From an uncultured candidate division Zixibacteria bacterium (GTDB lineage Bacteria > Zixibacteria > MSB-5A5 > SM1-73): DNA of 64,000 nt. The notes beneath the pieces were generated by a model. The model was not told where the DNA came from and did no database searches. It saw only the letters and a list, made by a program, of their open reading frames with translations. The stretch spans positions 1-64,000 of the forward strand of contig CAIVRH010000038.1 in assembly GCA_903908285.1 (NCBI GenBank), written 5' to 3'. Positions 63,721 through 64,000 of this stretch are shown piece by piece. Numbering within the stretch: the stretch's first letter is position 1; every line of letters starts with the position of its first letter. Made by a program: the position numbers and the translations under genes.

Positions 63721-63847
63721 CCCGATTCCGCTGAAGCCGAACCCTCCTGCTATCTGTGATTACTGGAGTATCCAGCTTCAGCTTGATTTCTTTAGACTGC
63801 TTCAAACCCGGTTCAGCTGCAGCCAAACACTCCCGCTTTCTGTGGTA
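63721..63847. repeat. Imperfect direct repeat, 86 bp offset
   Basis: About 40 bp starting CCCGATTCCGCTGAAGCCGA at 63721 recurs with substitutions starting at 63807 (CCCGGTTCAGCTGCAGCCAA). No gene is visible in 63662-63853. Confidence 0.55.
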
Positions 63848-63853
63848 AACGGA

Positions 63854-64000
63854 TTAAAACATCCAAATCATGGCTTTTATGACCAGGAACAAACTTAGGC
63901 TGAGCCAAAGAATATAATTCGGCCTGACATTTTTTCTGAAGGCCATAACCGAGAGCCAGCTGAATCCGACGAAAAGAGGAATTTTTTCCAGCGGTTGCGG
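63854..64000 (-). CDS. Membrane protein, C-terminal 48 residues only (runs off window)
   Basis: An open frame enters at 64000 and stops at 63856-63854. The visible part includes a helix FVGFSWLSVMAF, basic loop RKNVRPN and a second helix YILWLSLSLFLVIKAMIWMF. It looks like a genuine membrane-protein end; the family cannot be told. Confidence 0.6.
   Translation of the reverse strand, partial: PQPLEKIPLFVGFSWLSVMAFRKNVRPNYILWLSLSLFLVIKAMIWMF

Overview
The window reads as a chromosomal contig from an uncultured Gram-negative bacterium of the FCB group. The best fit by eye is candidate phylum Zixibacteria or a close relative. Evidence: a complete Tol-Pal outer-membrane system; secreted proteins ending in paired dockerin repeats of the form D(I/V)xDLVYLINYLFKxGPxP; several tandem beta-propeller (PD40) and TPR proteins; DUF2723 membrane proteins; and an intergenic space full of small palindromes and short-period repeats. 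This placement is inference from protein style, not a phylogeny. No rRNA, tRNA, CRISPR array, prophage or integrated element was found.

Layout. 1-2957: an SOS cassette (lexA, a DUF6504-like small protein, dinB) behind a promoter overlapped by a candidate LexA operator. 3011-8457: a bactofilin-like membrane protein, a sugar-nucleotide transferase, then metK and ahcY of the activated methyl cycle. 8864-13162: a 1432-residue secreted dockerin protein. 14003-20047 (minus strand): tolQ-tolR-tolA-tolB-pal2-(vestigial pal)-pal1-cpoB. 20370-36887: a SpoIIE-type phosphatase, a frameshifted small membrane gene, an O-antigen-ligase/TPR protein, a second dockerin protein, a TPR/beta-propeller protein, a site-2 protease flanked by repeats, a Met-rich lipoprotein, a CDF metal transporter, two paralogous family-2 glycosyltransferases, another membrane/TPR protein and small envelope genes. 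37040-44124: an S9 peptidase, an orphan protein, the ComM-type AAA ATPase, a REP-associated tyrosine transposase inside a cluster of its likely REP elements, a DUF6125 protein and a stand-alone EF-Tu-domain-II-like protein. 44411-51676: a three-part sugar nucleotidyltransferase whose phosphomannomutase domain has lost its active-site motifs, a MtnX-like phosphatase, a DUF1634/TSUP exporter pair, an S41 protease and thymidylate kinase. 51984-55605: an apparent inositol-lipid locus (inositol-phosphate synthase, CDP-alcohol phosphatidyltransferase, PAP2 enzyme) followed by rsmI. 55924-64000: ssb with a consensus promoter, two tandem DUF2723 proteins, a membrane-anchored thioredoxin-like protein, an M32 carboxypeptidase, a VanZ-like protein and the end of a further membrane protein.

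How it works together. Much of the window serves the cell envelope: Tol-Pal for outer-membrane integrity, glycan synthesis and transfer (nucleotidyltransferases, GT2 pair, ligase, DUF2723 pair), inositol phospholipids, and secreted dockerin proteins. The most notable non-gene features are arrays of 7-8-nt repeats that often abut stop codons, the transposase with its REP elements, and a likely new LexA operator motif. No wholly new defence or mobile system was recognised.
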